From Nitrosomonas sp. (GTDB lineage: Bacteria > Pseudomonadota > Gammaproteobacteria > Burkholderiales > Nitrosomonadaceae), in assembly GCA_021604405.1 (NCBI GenBank), contig BQJA01000011.1, positions 1-54,768 of the forward strand: 54,768 bases of DNA. Reading direction: 5' to 3'. Positions 27,766 through 39,600 of the stretch are shown piece by piece. The notes under the pieces are model-generated. The model did not search any database, was not told the origin of the DNA, and saw nothing but the letters and a program-made list of their open reading frames with translations. Position numbers and translations under genes: made by a program. Every line of letters starts with the position of its first letter. Within the stretch, counting starts at the first letter, position 1.

Positions 27766-29469
27766 ATGAAACTGATTACAAGTTCAAGGTTGGCAGGCGA
27801 ATTTAAACAGGCGCGAATTTTATTCGGATTATTGATGTTTTCGCTGCTGTGTTGCGTTACTACTGTTTCCGCTAATTCGGCGGCAATTGCCTCTGCTCAC
27901 CGGTTGGCTACCGAAGCAGGTGAGGCAGTGATTATTCAAGGTGGCAATGCATTTGATGCTGCGGTGGCGGTTACCGCGGCATTGGCTGTGGTGGAGCCTT
28001 ATTCGTCGGGTCTGGGTGGTGGCGGATTCTGGTTGTTGCATCGTGCACTCGATAAGCGGGATGTTATGATAGACGGACGTGAAACCGCGCCGGGAAAAGC
28101 ATCTGAGCGAATGTACCTGGATGACGAGAATAAGCCAATTCGCGGCGCTTCATTGAATGGGCCAGGTGCTGCGGCGATTCCGGGTACGCCTGCGGCTTTG
28201 GTGCATATTGCAAGCAATTACGGTAACTTGACATTGGCGAAGAGTCTCGCACCGGCAATCAGGCTGGCGCGTGACGGGTTTAAAATTGATGCACGTTTTG
28301 CCAGGGCAATCAAAAATCATCAAAATAAATTACGCCGGGATCACAATGCGGCGCGTATTTTCTTGCCTGCAGGGACGGCTCCCGCAGCGGGGTCAATATT
28401 TCGCCAACCACAACTTGCGGCGACTTTAACGGCAATTTCAAAGCATGGTAAAAACGGTTTTTACCGTGGTCATGTGGCGCAAGAAATGGTTCAATCTGTT
28501 ACCGGGGCCGGTGGAATCTGGGCAGCTAGGGATCTGTCCCGTTATCGAATAGTTGAACGTAAACCCGTAAAATTTACCTATCGTGGAACCCAGGTCACGA
28601 CGGCTTCCTTGCCTTCGGCCGGCGGATTATCCCTGGCACAAGGACTTAACATTCTTGAGAACTTTTCCTTGTCCACTTTGAACCAATCGGACAGAACGCA
28701 CCTAATCGTCGAAGCGTTGCGCCATGCTTTTCAGGATCGCGCCAGTTATCTGGGTGACAGTGATTTTGTCAATGTGCCGGAACGGAAGCTGATGAGTAAA
28801 GATTATGCGCGCGAACGGGCGAGTAAGATAAGCGTTGACCGGGTTTATTCAAAACCTGACCGTGTTGAATCAATGGTTGAAGAGGGTGCTGAAACAACTC
28901 ATTTTTCGATCATGGATGGTGAGGGAAACCGGGTGGCGGCGACAATGAGCATTAATACTTTTTTTGGTTCAGGTTTTGTCGCGGGAGAGACGGGCGTATT
29001 GCTTAACAATGAAATGGATGACTTTTCAATCGGCGATAATATGCCAAATGTTTACGGCCTGCATGGTGGAAAGGCAAATAACATTTCACCTGGCAAGCGT
29101 CCATTATCCAGTATGTCGCCAACCTTTCTGGAAAATGAAAAGGGGATTTTGATTGTCGGTACGCCCGGTGGTTCACGTATTATCAGTATGCTCTTATTAG
29201 TCATTGTTGACTATGTGGACAATCAGCAGGTCAGTCCAATGGAACTGGTTTCTCGTCCCCGGTTTCATCATCAGTACCGGCCGGACCGAGTGGAAATAGA
29301 ATCAGATGCATTCGATGATAAATGGATTGCTAAGCTGGTGGAGAAAGGTCATGTCGTCAAAACCGAAAAAAGACGATGGGGAAATATGCAGCTCATTTTT
29401 TTTGATAAAGAATCGCGCCAATCGTATGTGGCGAGTGATCCTCGTGGCAAAACTGATACCCGTTATTAA
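27766..29469 (+). CDS. ggt: Gamma-glutamyltranspeptidase
   Basis: Periplasmic N-terminal-nucleophile hydrolase that cleaves and transfers the gamma-glutamyl group of glutathione. From the ATG at 27766 a signal peptide of about 35 residues (ends ...TTVSANS) leads into the large subunit with NAFDAAVAVTAAL, SSGLGGGGF and the substrate arginine in DGRETAP. The self-processing and catalytic threonine is the first Thr of ETTHFSIMDG (about residue 377), giving the small subunit; PLSSMSPT and GTPGGSRI near the C-terminus line the active site. Upstream ATG and GTG codons (27697, 27739) are also open, but leave a poorer signal peptide. It stands alone on the plus strand. Confidence 0.93.
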   Translation: MKLITSSRLAGEFKQARILFGLLMFSLLCCVTTVSANSAAIASAHRLATEAGEAVIIQGGNAFDAAVAVTAALAVVEPYSSGLGGGGFWLLHRALDKRDVMIDGRETAPGKASERMYLDDENKPIRGASLNGPGAAAIPGTPAALVHIASNYGNLTLAKSLAPAIRLARDGFKIDARFARAIKNHQNKLRRDHNAARIFLPAGTAPAAGSIFRQPQLAATLTAISKHGKNGFYRGHVAQEMVQSVTGAGGIWAARDLSRYRIVERKPVKFTYRGTQVTTASLPSAGGLSLAQGLNILENFSLSTLNQSDRTHLIVEALRHAFQDRASYLGDSDFVNVPERKLMSKDYARERASKISVDRVYSKPDRVESMVEEGAETTHFSIMDGEGNRVAATMSINTFFGSGFVAGETGVLLNNEMDDFSIGDNMPNVYGLHGGKANNISPGKRPLSSMSPTFLENEKGILIVGTPGGSRIISMLLLVIVDYVDNQQVSPMELVSRPRFHHQYRPDRVEIESDAFDDKWIAKLVEKGHVVKTEKRRWGNMQLIFFDKESRQSYVASDPRGKTDTRY

Positions 29470-29600
29470 CCATTTAGTAGTACCCGCTTACCGGATGAGG
29501 AATAAAATAGGATTGACCAGAGACCGTTAAATGCGTTATTTTATTACCTTTCAGTGACATATTCTTTAATATAAACATAGAAGAATATGTTGGGTATTTT

Positions 29601-29855
29601 ATGACCAAGCCATCCAAACCTGCGACATTTTCCCAGCCCGAAAGTTTTGAAGCAGCATCAGCCGAACTGGAGAGTATCGTTTCGCGGATGGAAGCTGGAC
29701 AAATGTCATTAGAGGATTCCCTTGCCGCTTATAAGCGTGGGGCAGAATTACTGCAATACTGTCAAAAAACATTGCAAAACGCACAACAAGAAGTACGTAT
29801 ACTTGAAGCGGATATGCTGAAAAATTTTTCTACGCCTGGTGCTGATGATCGCTGA
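29601..29855 (+). CDS. xseB: Exodeoxyribonuclease VII small subunit
   Basis: An 84-residue protein with the two-helix XseB fold: SFEAASAELESIVSRMEAG and the LEDSLAAYKRGAELLQYC helix that docks on XseA in the single-strand exonuclease complex. Length and motifs are standard. It overlaps the ispA start by 11-17 bases, the classic xseB-ispA-dxs arrangement of proteobacteria, which couples the unrelated nuclease subunit to isoprenoid genes. Confidence 0.95.
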   Translation: MTKPSKPATFSQPESFEAASAELESIVSRMEAGQMSLEDSLAAYKRGAELLQYCQKTLQNAQQEVRILEADMLKNFSTPGADDR

Positions 29856-30738
29856 CTTTCAAAACTGGTCTCAAAGTCGCCAGGTACGTATCGAGACTTT
29901 CCTGGAAGAGCGGCTCCCCGTTGCCGACTGCGCGCCCGAACGACTGCATCATGCGATGCGCTATGCTGTTCTGGGAGGCGGAAAGCGGGTGCGCCCGTTG
30001 CTATCATTTGCGGCTGGTGAATTAAGTAATGCGGATGAGATGCGTGTAACGGCTGTGGGCGCTGCCGTTGAATTGATTCATGCTTATTCTTTGGTGCATG
30101 ATGATTTACCATGTATGGATGACGATGTATTGCGGCGCGGCAAACCGACTTGCCATGTAGCGTATGATGAAGCGACAGCATTGTTAACAGGCGATAGTCT
30201 GCAGAGTCTGGCCTTTCAGTTGCTGGCGGAACAGTGTCTGGCTGATTCAGCGCAAATACAATTGGAAATGATCAAACTGCTTGCGCAGGCTTCGGGTTCA
30301 CGAGGTATGGCTGGTGGTCAGGCAGTTGACCTGGCGAGTGTTGGCAAGTCGTTGAACCTGCCAGAGTTAGAGTTTATGCATATTCACAAGACGGGTGCGT
30401 TAATCCGGGCGGCAGTGATGCTCGGTGCGCGTTGTGGCGGCCAGTTGCATAATGAGCAGCTAAGCAGTCTTGATCATTTTGCAAAATGTGTTGGTTTGGC
30501 GTTTCAGGTTGTCGATGATGTGCTTGATGCTGAAGCTACGACAGCAACGCTGGGCAAAACAGCGGGAAAGGATGCCGATAATGGCAAGCCAACTTATGTC
30601 AGTATTCTGGGTGTAAGTCAGGCGCGCGAATTAGCCGAAAAATTACGACGTGACGCTTTTCAGTCGTTGGATACTTTTGGCACAGAAGCCGCAAGACTGA
30701 AACAAGTAACTGATTTTATTATTCAACGTGAGTTTTGA
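29845..30738 (+). CDS. ispA: Farnesyl diphosphate synthase (IspA)
   Basis: Chain-elongating prenyltransferase: adds two isopentenyl units to dimethylallyl diphosphate. The 297-residue frame has the first aspartate-rich motif HDDLPCMDDDVLRRG (about 90-104), with the DDxx(xx)D pattern, and the second motif DDVLD (about 235) of the synthase active site. GGKRVRPLL (about 48) and the HKTGAL block bind the allylic substrate. Starts: an ATG at 29845 or a GTG at 29839, both inside xseB. Dxs follows 36 bases later, so the two supply and elongate C5 units in one operon. Confidence 0.95.
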   Translation: MIADFQNWSQSRQVRIETFLEERLPVADCAPERLHHAMRYAVLGGGKRVRPLLSFAAGELSNADEMRVTAVGAAVELIHAYSLVHDDLPCMDDDVLRRGKPTCHVAYDEATALLTGDSLQSLAFQLLAEQCLADSAQIQLEMIKLLAQASGSRGMAGGQAVDLASVGKSLNLPELEFMHIHKTGALIRAAVMLGARCGGQLHNEQLSSLDHFAKCVGLAFQVVDDVLDAEATTATLGKTAGKDADNGKPTYVSILGVSQARELAEKLRRDAFQSLDTFGTEAARLKQVTDFIIQREF

Positions 30739-30774
30739 GCGTTGGTTTTTTACTATTATGTTTTTTGAATTTGA

Positions 30775-32619
30775 ATGTATTCTCTGTTAGAAACTATTAA
30801 CTCACCTCTAGAGTTGCGCGCACTGGAACGCAAGCAGTTGCCGCAATTTGCAGAACAACTGCGCAATTTCTTGATCGAATCAGTCGCCAATACCGGCGGG
30901 CACTTGTCGTCCAATCTTGGCACCGTTGAGTTAACCATCGCGCTGCATTATATTTTTAACACGCCAAATGATCGGGTAGTGTGGGATGTCGGCCATCAAA
31001 CATATGCGCACAAAATCCTCACAGGCCGTCGCGAAGCGATGGATAGGCTGAGAATGCATAATGGGATCGCCGGGTTTCCGCGGCGTGATGAGAGTGAATA
31101 TGATGCTTTTGGTACTGCCCATTCCAGTACTTCTATCAGTGCCGCGCTAGGCATGGCGGTAGCGGCGCAGTTGAATAAAACGGATCGACGTGCAATCGCA
31201 GTGATTGGCGATGGCGCCATGAGTGCTGGCATGGCGTTTGAAGCGCTGAATAATGCAGGTGTTATGGACGCCAATCTGCTCGTCATTTTGAATGACAATG
31301 ACATGTCAATTTCTCGCCCGGTCGGCGCGCTTAACAATTATCTGGCCAAACTGATGTCTGGACGTTTTTACGCAAGGGCAAGACGCGCGGGTGAAAAAAT
31401 GCTGCGTTCCGTACCCCCCATGTTGGAACTTGCCAAGCGCGCTGAAGAGCATATGAAAGGGATGGTGACGCCAGGTACGTTGTTCGAAGAGCTCGGCTTT
31501 AACTATATCGGACCTATTGATGGCCATGATCTGGATGTATTGATTGCTACTTTGGATAACATCAAACATCTGGAAGGTCCGCAGTTTCTCCATGTTGTAA
31601 CGTGTAAGGGAGCGGGTTACAAAGTCGCGGAAGAAGATCCAATTCTCTATCATGGTGTTGGCAAGTTTGATCCGAGCAAAGGGATAACCGCTAAGCCGCC
31701 GGGTAAACCAACTTATACCAAAATATTTGGCGACTGGTTGTGTGATATGGCAGCGGAAGACCCCCGGCTCATTGGTATCACGCCGGCGATGCGTGAAGGA
31801 TCAGGGCTGGTAAAATTTTCGCAGCAATTTCCTGATCGTTATTTTGATGTTGGCATTGCTGAGCAACATGCGGTTACTTTTGCGGCTGGCGCTGCCTGTG
31901 ATGGCTTGAAACCCGTGGTTGCAATTTATTCAACTTTTCTGCAACGTGCTTACGATCAGCTTATCCATGATGTTGCGTTGCAAAATTTGCCGGTTATGTT
32001 TGCTATCGATCGCGCCGGGTTGGTTGGTGCGGATGGTCCGACTCATGCGGGTAGTTTTGATTTGTCCTATTTGCGTTGTATTCCAAATATGGTCGTGATG
32101 GCGCCTGCTGATGAAAACGAATGTCGACAGATGCTTTATACGGCATTCCAAATGGATGTGCCCACTGCAGTCCGTTATCCACGCGGCGCAGGAATTGGGG
32201 TGACAGTGCAGAAAGCGATGCAGGTATTACCAATCGGACGTGGCGAAATATGTCGCCGGGGAGAGAAGATTGCTTTTCTTGCCTTTGGCAGTATGTTGGC
32301 GCCATGCCTGGAAGCTGCGGAGGAATTGGACGCCACTGTGGCAAACATGCGTTTTGTTAAACCATTGGATGAGGACTTGGTTGCATCGCTTGTATCCGAC
32401 CATGGCCTGCTGATAACCGTTGAGGAAAATACCACTATGGGTGGTGCTGGCAGCGCGGTTCTGGAGTCATTGGAAAGCAAAGGGCTCAGCGTCAGGGTGT
32501 TGCAATTGGGGCTGCCAGATAATTATATTGACCAAGGTGACCATGCTCAGATGCTGGCTAATTGTGGATTGGACAAGCAGGGCATCATGCAATCCGTTGA
32601 AAAAATATTGTCTGTCTAG
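30775..32619 (+). CDS. dxs: 1-Deoxy-D-xylulose-5-phosphate synthase
   Basis: Thiamine-diphosphate enzyme that condenses pyruvate and glyceraldehyde 3-phosphate, the first step of the MEP isoprenoid pathway. The 614 residues show the transketolase-like order: [14 protein letters not shown] (about 62), thiamine motif [18 protein letters not shown] (about 144-161), the pyrimidine domain with [14 protein letters not shown] (about 361) and [15 protein letters not shown] (about 410), and the C-terminal domain. The ATG at 30775 gives a normal N-terminus ([14 protein letters not shown]). It is the third gene of xseB-ispA-dxs. Confidence 0.97.
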   Translation: MYSLLETINSPLELRALERKQLPQFAEQLRNFLIESVANTGGHLSSNLGTVELTIALHYIFNTPNDRVVWDVGHQTYAHKILTGRREAMDRLRMHNGIAGFPRRDESEYDAFGTAHSSTSISAALGMAVAAQLNKTDRRAIAVIGDGAMSAGMAFEALNNAGVMDANLLVILNDNDMSISRPVGALNNYLAKLMSGRFYARARRAGEKMLRSVPPMLELAKRAEEHMKGMVTPGTLFEELGFNYIGPIDGHDLDVLIATLDNIKHLEGPQFLHVVTCKGAGYKVAEEDPILYHGVGKFDPSKGITAKPPGKPTYTKIFGDWLCDMAAEDPRLIGITPAMREGSGLVKFSQQFPDRYFDVGIAEQHAVTFAAGAACDGLKPVVAIYSTFLQRAYDQLIHDVALQNLPVMFAIDRAGLVGADGPTHAGSFDLSYLRCIPNMVVMAPADENECRQMLYTAFQMDVPTAVRYPRGAGIGVTVQKAMQVLPIGRGEICRRGEKIAFLAFGSMLAPCLEAAEELDATVANMRFVKPLDEDLVASLVSDHGLLITVEENTTMGGAGSAVLESLESKGLSVRVLQLGLPDNYIDQGDHAQMLANCGLDKQGIMQSVEKILSV

Positions 32620-32778
32620 GTGTCGCAACATCCGGTCTTGGAAAGAGAGTGATTTTTGAAGTAGTGCCGGGAATTTTTAACACCCAGTTGACTCTATTAC
32701 GAATACTCGACGGTAATACCGGCTGTTGAATCGGTGCCACTGAGTCAGCTGAATTTTTACATATATTGTGAGAATAAT

Positions 32779-33591
32779 ATGAACAAACAGGTAGATTTGC
32801 CCATAGCCGATGTGCAAAGTACATTGGATACTCGACGCATTGCCATTGATCGGGTTGGTATCAAGGCGATACGTCATCCGGTTAAAGTCGCCGATAAAGA
32901 TGGGGGGGTGCAGCATACTGTTGCCGTTTTTAATATGTATGTGAATTTGCCGCATAATTTTAAAGGGACACATATGTCTCGTTTTGTGGAGATACTCAAT
33001 GGCAACGAGCGTGAAATTTCTGTGGAATCCTTTGAGAGCATTCTGCGCACGATGATGACAAAGCTGGAAACTGAGTCAGGGCATATAGAAATGACATTTC
33101 CATACTTTATCAATAAATCCGCACCTATTTCTGGTGTCAAAAGCTTGTTGGATTATGAGGTAACTTTCATTGGGGAAATTAAAAAAGATAAATACGAATT
33201 TACCATGAAGGTCATCGTCCCAGTGACAAGCCTGTGCCCTTGCTCAAAAAAGATCTCTGATTATGGCGCGCACAATCAACGTTCCCATGTGACGATTTCT
33301 GTAAGTACGAATTGTTTTGTTTGGGTCGAAGATATTATCCGGATAGCTGAGGATCTGGCGTCCTGTGAACTCTACGGCTTGCTGAAGCGCCCGGACGAAA
33401 AATATGTCACCGAACGGGCATACGATAATCCCAAATTTGTTGAGGACATTGTGCGGGATGTCGCTGAGGTATTAAATAATGACGAACGCATTGATGCATA
33501 TGTAGTGGAGTCGGAGAATTTTGAATCTATTCACAATCATTCCGCCTATGCATTAATTGAGCGGAACAAGACTGATAGTATAATTAATTAA
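32779..33591 (+). CDS. folE2: GTP cyclohydrolase FolE2
   Basis: Type IB GTP cyclohydrolase, which makes dihydroneopterin triphosphate, the entry to folate and pterins; this family tolerates metals other than zinc, unlike FolE1. From the ATG at 32779 (preferred over 32734) the protein has 270 residues. [22 protein letters not shown] (about 149-170 as two parts, with Cys153 the likely metal ligand) is the family signature; [10 protein letters not shown] and FNMYVNLP open the tunnelling fold. It is 159 bases past dxs and may be read from its own promoter. FolX and FolK for the next pterin steps are at 21.4-22.4 kb. Confidence 0.95.
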   Translation: MNKQVDLPIADVQSTLDTRRIAIDRVGIKAIRHPVKVADKDGGVQHTVAVFNMYVNLPHNFKGTHMSRFVEILNGNEREISVESFESILRTMMTKLETESGHIEMTFPYFINKSAPISGVKSLLDYEVTFIGEIKKDKYEFTMKVIVPVTSLCPCSKKISDYGAHNQRSHVTISVSTNCFVWVEDIIRIAEDLASCELYGLLKRPDEKYVTERAYDNPKFVEDIVRDVAEVLNNDERIDAYVVESENFESIHNHSAYALIERNKTDSIIN

Positions 33592-34105
33592 TATGATTCT
33601 TCATTCGGTCCGAGTAATTTACTGAACGATTCATCTCACCTGAAGTGGCAAAATACGCGCTACGTTACGCGTAGGCAGTACCCGTTATAATCATCAAGCG
33701 ATACACTGGCAGTCACTGACTCTTTTTTTGTGTCCGCTAATATACCAATATTTTTCACCAAACTAAGACTCATTGCACTTGCATATTTCTGCAGGGTGAT
33801 GCCAGCTCACAGTCCAGAGTAATATCTGTTGCCATCTTATTAGATAAGTGTTTCGGTACAGGATGAAAACTAGGATTATTAACAAACTGGACTGTACCGG
33901 CAGCGGTAAGCTCCAAGGCAGAACAGCGAAGTAACTGTGTAAGTTTTGATTCTCCAAAACGAAAACGAAAATGTTATCGAATAGTTAACTAACTGAGAAT
34001 AAGTGTCTGACTGCTTTGGGTGCCTGTATCTGCGAGTTCTGCTGGCCTGGCACGCAATACTTCGGATAAATTAAATGAAATGTGCCGGGAATGGAAGGGT
34101 GATTT
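33592..34105. other. Gene-free stretch with a possible gene fragment
   Basis: On the minus strand 33770-33973 is an open frame of 67 codons with no Met start after a TAA. Its translation (FGESKLTQLLRCSALELTA, then FVNNPSFHPVPKHLS) reads more like protein than the antisense frame in the same place. I cannot name it; it may be a decayed gene. No terminator or RNA gene was identified here. Confidence 0.35.
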
Positions 34106-36310
34106 TTATTTACGTACAGCTGAAATTATGTCCGGTATTCCCTTTATCAATTCGAGCGCACGGTATAATTGAGCCACGCTTCTGACCTCTACGGTTAATT
34201 GTATCGTGGCCTTTGCATGATGCCGGCTTTGCGCATTAAATGTGATAACATTGATTTTTTCGCGTGATAAAATGTCGGTAATATCCCGCAGCAACCATTG
34301 TCTATCATGCGCTTCAATGATTACATCAACTGGAAAGCGTTTGTCATTCAATGAACCCCAGTCCACTTCGACCAGACGCTGTGTACTCTCATTTGATAGC
34401 CGGGACAGGTTGCGGCAGTCTTGTCGATGAATCATAATACCGCGTCCACGTGCGCTGACAAAACCGACAATAGTGTCCGGGGGGGCGGGTTTGCAGCATT
34501 TTGCGAGGACCGTGAGTAGGTTGTCGACGCCAACTACAAAAATGTTGTTCCCTGTTTGCTGTGTGGTGGGACGAACAATCATTTTTTTGCTTGCAAGCAG
34601 ATCCGGTTGTTCCGTCGTCGGCTCTGCCTGGCTGTTTAAAGCCGTTTCCAACTGACGATTGTTAATATCCCCTTTGGCGACCGCGAGCAGAAAATCGTTG
34701 AGCCTGGTAAAATGAAATTCGGCGGCAAACTTGTCAAGGCCGAATGCTGTCATACCATGGCGTTGCAGCATCTTTTCAACAATCGTCTTGCCTTGTGCCA
34801 GCGTGCTTTCAAGTTTCTGGCGATTGAACCACTGCCTGGCTTTTGATCGAGCGCGATGGCTTTTGAGATAACCCAGCGCTGGGTTAAGCCAGTCCCGGCT
34901 GGGACCGCCTTGCTTGGCCAGTATAATTTCTACTTGCTGGGCATTTTGCAGTGGGTAATCAAGCGAAACGATCACACCATCTACCTTCGCGCCGCGACAA
35001 CGGTGCCCAAGCTCTGTATGCACATGATAAGCAAAATCGACAGGTGTCGAACCTTTGGGCAAGGCGACCACGTTGCCCTGCGGTGTCAACACATAGACCG
35101 AGTCCTCAAATAATGCGGTTTTGAAATGCCCGGCGAGTTCTCCGGCATCCGACACATCATTTTTCCAGTCCAGGATTTGTCGTAACCAGGTAATTTTTTC
35201 CTCGTAGCGGGCGTCGCGTCGTGTTCCTTCCTTGTAGCGCCAATGCGCAGCGACACCCAGCTCGGCATGGCGATGCATCTCATACGTTCGTATCTGTACT
35301 TCCAACACTTTGTTTTCGGGGCCAGTCACGGCGGTATGCAGAGAGCGATAATTGTTACCTTTTGGCTTGGCAATGTAATCGTCAAATTCTTTTGGAATGG
35401 GCGTCCATAAATTGTGCACGGTACCCAGCGCGGCATAGCAATTTTTTATATCATCGACCAGAATTCGTACTGCCCGCGCATCGTAGATTTCGCTGAAATC
35501 CAGATCTTTATGTTTCATTTTTTTGTGTATGCTGTAAATGTGCTTGGGGCGGCCAGTAACTTCTGCACGAATGCTAGCTTGTTGCAGTTCATGCCGTAGT
35601 TCAGCAACGACTTGTGCAATATACTGCTCCCGTCTGGCACGGGTTTCTTCCAGCAGTCTGGCGATTTTTTTATAACGTGCGGGCTCGATAATGCGCAACG
35701 ATAAATCTTCCAGCTCCCACTTTATCTGCCATAAACCGAGCCGGTTTGCTAATGGTGCAAATATATCCAGTGTTTCGCGCGCAATCCCGTTACGCCCCGG
35801 AATCTCGTTTGCAACCGCATATCGTATCGTCTGTACACGGCTTGCCAGTATAATGATCACGACTCGGATATCTTCCGCCATAGCCAGCAGCATTTTGCGA
35901 AGAATTTCGATTTGCGCGCCATATTTCGCTGTATCCGGTTGGGTGCGAAAAGCCTGAATACGACTGATACGTTGCACACCATCGACCAGATGGGTAATCA
36001 TGGGGCTAAACTCAGACTGCAATTTTTCTATGTAATCATCTTGATAATTGGCTATGGAATGAAGAATTCCAGCCGCCAGGGTATCGCTATCTACTTTCAG
36101 TTTAAAAAGTATTTCTGCTGTACTCAACATGTGTCGGGTCACTGGTTCGCCAGACGGCAGTGTTTGATCGGCGTACAGCTGCAAGGAGTAATTCAATGCG
36201 TGCCTGATCATTGCACTTTCACTGGATGAAAGTCCGGATATATTCGCTTCCACCCAGGAAGCTATTTCCTGATTGCTGGTGCAAGAAGAAAGTTTATTAG
36301 AAACTGTCAT
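34106..36310 (-). CDS. relA: (p)ppGpp synthetase, RelA type
   Basis: Ribosome-associated stringent-response enzyme. The open frame begins at 36400, but the ATG at 36310 (MTVSNKLSS) gives 734 residues, the usual RelA size. Domains: pseudo-HD (about 40-190), synthetase (about 230-350), TGS (about 390-450), zinc-finger/ACT C-terminus (about 555-734, with CCKPAP and HRQDC). The hydrolase site is dead: the HD motif reads ILHSIANYQ rather than LHDVVED. The synthetase loop has KEFDDYIAKPKGNNYRSLH, the acidic EXDD form of monofunctional RelA and not the RXKD form of bifunctional SpoT. So it makes but probably does not degrade (p)ppGpp; a SpoT should exist elsewhere. Confidence 0.93.
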   Translation of the reverse strand: MTVSNKLSSCTSNQEIASWVEANISGLSSSESAMIRHALNYSLQLYADQTLPSGEPVTRHMLSTAEILFKLKVDSDTLAAGILHSIANYQDDYIEKLQSEFSPMITHLVDGVQRISRIQAFRTQPDTAKYGAQIEILRKMLLAMAEDIRVVIIILASRVQTIRYAVANEIPGRNGIARETLDIFAPLANRLGLWQIKWELEDLSLRIIEPARYKKIARLLEETRARREQYIAQVVAELRHELQQASIRAEVTGRPKHIYSIHKKMKHKDLDFSEIYDARAVRILVDDIKNCYAALGTVHNLWTPIPKEFDDYIAKPKGNNYRSLHTAVTGPENKVLEVQIRTYEMHRHAELGVAAHWRYKEGTRRDARYEEKITWLRQILDWKNDVSDAGELAGHFKTALFEDSVYVLTPQGNVVALPKGSTPVDFAYHVHTELGHRCRGAKVDGVIVSLDYPLQNAQQVEIILAKQGGPSRDWLNPALGYLKSHRARSKARQWFNRQKLESTLAQGKTIVEKMLQRHGMTAFGLDKFAAEFHFTRLNDFLLAVAKGDINNRQLETALNSQAEPTTEQPDLLASKKMIVRPTTQQTGNNIFVVGVDNLLTVLAKCCKPAPPDTIVGFVSARGRGIMIHRQDCRNLSRLSNESTQRLVEVDWGSLNDKRFPVDVIIEAHDRQWLLRDITDILSREKINVITFNAQSRHHAKATIQLTVEVRSVAQLYRALELIKGIPDIISAVRK

Positions 36311-36682
36311 AGAAACCATTGCTGTAAATTCGAAGGCTAAGGCCTTCTTATAATAATATATTTTTTTAAGTTTTTTTGGATTGAGACGTATACAAATCAC
36401 ACCGATTATAGGGCTGTTTGGAAGCCAGATAAATGAGAAATGCTTAACTTCAGTTAATCAGTTATGATTAGATACCACTTATTATGAACTTTTGCTTGAA
36501 GTTCTGGGAAAACAAATGGTTTTTGTGCTCAGGCCATCTTTTGTTGTGTCAGAAGCGAACCTTGTTGCATATTTTTACAGCAATGATTTCTTGTATTGAT
36601 GATGTATTTTTTATAACCTGTGCACCTTTTGAAATTTGAATAAACCATACACCAGCATGGTATTGATCATTGTGTAATAGAA
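36311..36682. other. Gene-free stretch between relA and cusA
   Basis: No coding region. A short palindrome GAAGGC...GCCTTC lies at about 36332-36347, in the leader of relA. No clear terminator for cusA could be named. Confidence 0.35.
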
Positions 36683-39600
36683 TTAATCTATTAACTGAGC
36701 TGCGTCATTGATTGGCTGTTTGCGTTTTTCCTGAAACTGCAGTACTAAACTATAGATAACTGGAAAAACCAACAGTGTCAGGATGAGTACTGTAAACATG
36801 CCACCCAATACCGGTGCGGCAATACGGTGGGTAACATCGGCACCGCTGCCAGTAGCCATCATGATGGGAATTAAACCGATCATGGTAGAAAAAACGGTAA
36901 TCGACACAGGCCGAACACGTAGTGCAGTTGCTGTTTCAACTGCTTTCCTGATTTCTGTGGGTGATAAAAGTGCTTGTTTTTGTCTGCGTAATTTGGCGAT
37001 TTCAATGTCAATAAAATTTAACATCATGACACCAGTTTCTGCCGCTGTGCCGGCTAATGCAATAAAGCCGACATAAACTGCAACGGAGAGGTTAAATCCG
37101 AGCGCATAGACGATCCAGATGCCGCCAACCAGACCAAAGGGAACTGTCAACATAACGATTGTGGGCTCCACCAGATTACGGAAGGTCAGATAGAGTAAAA
37201 AGAAAATAAGTGCTAGTGTTAGGGGCACGACCATACGGAGTTTTTCAGCGGCTCGTTCCATGTACTCAAACTGGCCGGACCAGCTGATGGTATAGCCAGC
37301 CGGTAAAGCTAACTGATTTTCTACGATTGCTTTTGCCCGGGTGACAAATCCGCCGATATCAGTTGTCTTGAGATCCACATATATCCAGGCATTGGGGCGT
37401 GCATCTTCACTTTTGATGGATGGCGGTCCGCGTCGCAGTGTCAATTCGGCGACCAGCGTTAGCGGAATCTGTGCGCCGGTAGGGGTAGGAATTAAGGTGC
37501 GTTGAAGATTCTCCGGATTATCCCGTAATTCCCGCGGATAACGCAGGTTGACTGGGTAGCGCTCCAGGCCTTCTACGGTTTCGGTAATGTTCATGCCACC
37601 GATGGCGCTTTGAATGATGTCCTGTACGTCACCGACTGTTAAACCATAACGGGCCGCTGCTTCACGTTTGATATCAAAATCCAGATAATATCCTCCAGCG
37701 GTCCGGTCACCAAAAGCAGAAAGCGTTTCCGGCATGGTTTTCATTATGTCTTCGATCTGTTCCGATAAACGTTGCAATTCGTCCAGGTCCGGTCCGGATA
37801 TTTTGATGCCAACCGGTGTTTTAATACCAGTTGACAGCATATCGGTACGGGTCTTAATCGGCATGGTCCAGGCATTAGTAAGTCCCGGGAAGCGGATGGC
37901 CTGATCCATTTCCGTCATCAGTTCCTGGGTGGTTTTATTGGGGTCTGGCCATTCTGACTTGGGTTTCAGGCTAATGGTTGTTTCTATCATCGATAGGGGT
38001 GCGGGGTCGGTAGCGGTTTCGGCGCGGCCAATTTTACCGAACACGCGCTCAACCTCAGGGAAAGTCATCAGAATTTTATCGGTCTGCTGTAATAGTTCTT
38101 TGGCTTTGGTGATCGAAATGCCGGGAAATGTGCTTGGCATATATAGAATATCGCCTTCATCCAAAGGGGGCATAAATTCACTGCCAATTTTAGACAACGG
38201 AAAAAGGGTTGAGGCCAGTAACAGCGTGGCCAGTATTAAGGTAACTGAACGCCATCGCATCGCCAGTCTGAGGATTGGCGAATGAATGGAATGTAAAACC
38301 CGATTAGCCGGGTTTCTTTTCTCCGCAATAATTTTGCCACGAATGAAATAACCCATTAATACGGGTATCACCGTGATTGTTAAGATTGCTGCCGCTGCCA
38401 TGGCATAGGACTTTGTGTAAGCCAGTGGGCTAAACAAACGGCCCTCCTGTGCTTGCATGGCGAAAATGGGGATAAAAGAGATAGTAATGATTAGTAATGA
38501 AAAAAATAGCGAAGGGCCTACTTCACGTGATGCTTTGCCAATCACATGCCAGCGTTCTTTTTGGGTTAATTCTGCCTTTTTCCTGGCGATCGCAGCGCTC
38601 AAGTGTCTGTGGGCATTTTCAATCATCACAATACCGCCATCGACCATATCGCCAATTGCAATGGCAATGCCGCCTAAAGACATGATGTTGGCATTGATAC
38701 CTTGCCATTTCATCATAATAAATGCCATCAGTACTGCCAGCGGTAATGTAATTACAATGACAAGGGAAGAACGCAAGTGCAGTAAAAGCAAGCCAACGAG
38801 TATACAGACGATGATCAGTTCCTGAATCAGTGCGGTATTTAACGTATCCACGGCGCGTTCAATCAGGGCGCCGCGGTCATAAACCGGTACAATCTCAACG
38901 TTTTCCGGAAGTCCTTGTTTAAGTGCCTGCAGTTTCTCGCGGATCCCTTGTATGGTCGCTTGCGCATTTTCACCGTAACGCATGATCACTACGCCGCCGG
39001 CGACTTCCCCTTCGCCATTTAACTCTACGATGCCTCGGCGTAATTCAGGCCCAATTTGTACTTGTGCCACATCCTGCAAACGCACTGGCGTGCCATTGTT
39101 ATCAATGCCGACTGGAATGCTCTTAATGTCGTCCAGTGTGCGGATATAACCGAGACCGCGCACCATATATTCCGTTTCCGCCATTTCAATCAGGCGTCCA
39201 CCAACGTCATTATTCGAGCGTTGAATGGCGTGTTTCACTTTGGATAGTGGAATGTCGTAGGCGAGTAAGGCATTCGGGTTAACTTCAATCTGATATTGCC
39301 TGACATAACCGCCGATTGACGCGACTTCCGAAACACCTGGAACGGTTTGTAATGGATAACGCAGGTACCAATCCTGCAGGGATCGTAATTGCGCCAGGTC
39401 ATGTTTACCACTTCTATCGACCAGCGCGTACTCATAAATCCAGCCAACGCCAGTCGCGTCCGGTCCCAATGACGGGTTGACATTTCGCGGCAGCCGTTCA
39501 CTGGCGTAATTGAGGTATTCCAATACACGCGATCTGGCCCAATACATGTCGGTGTCATCATCAAAAATGATATATACAAACGATAAGCCAAAGAACGAAT

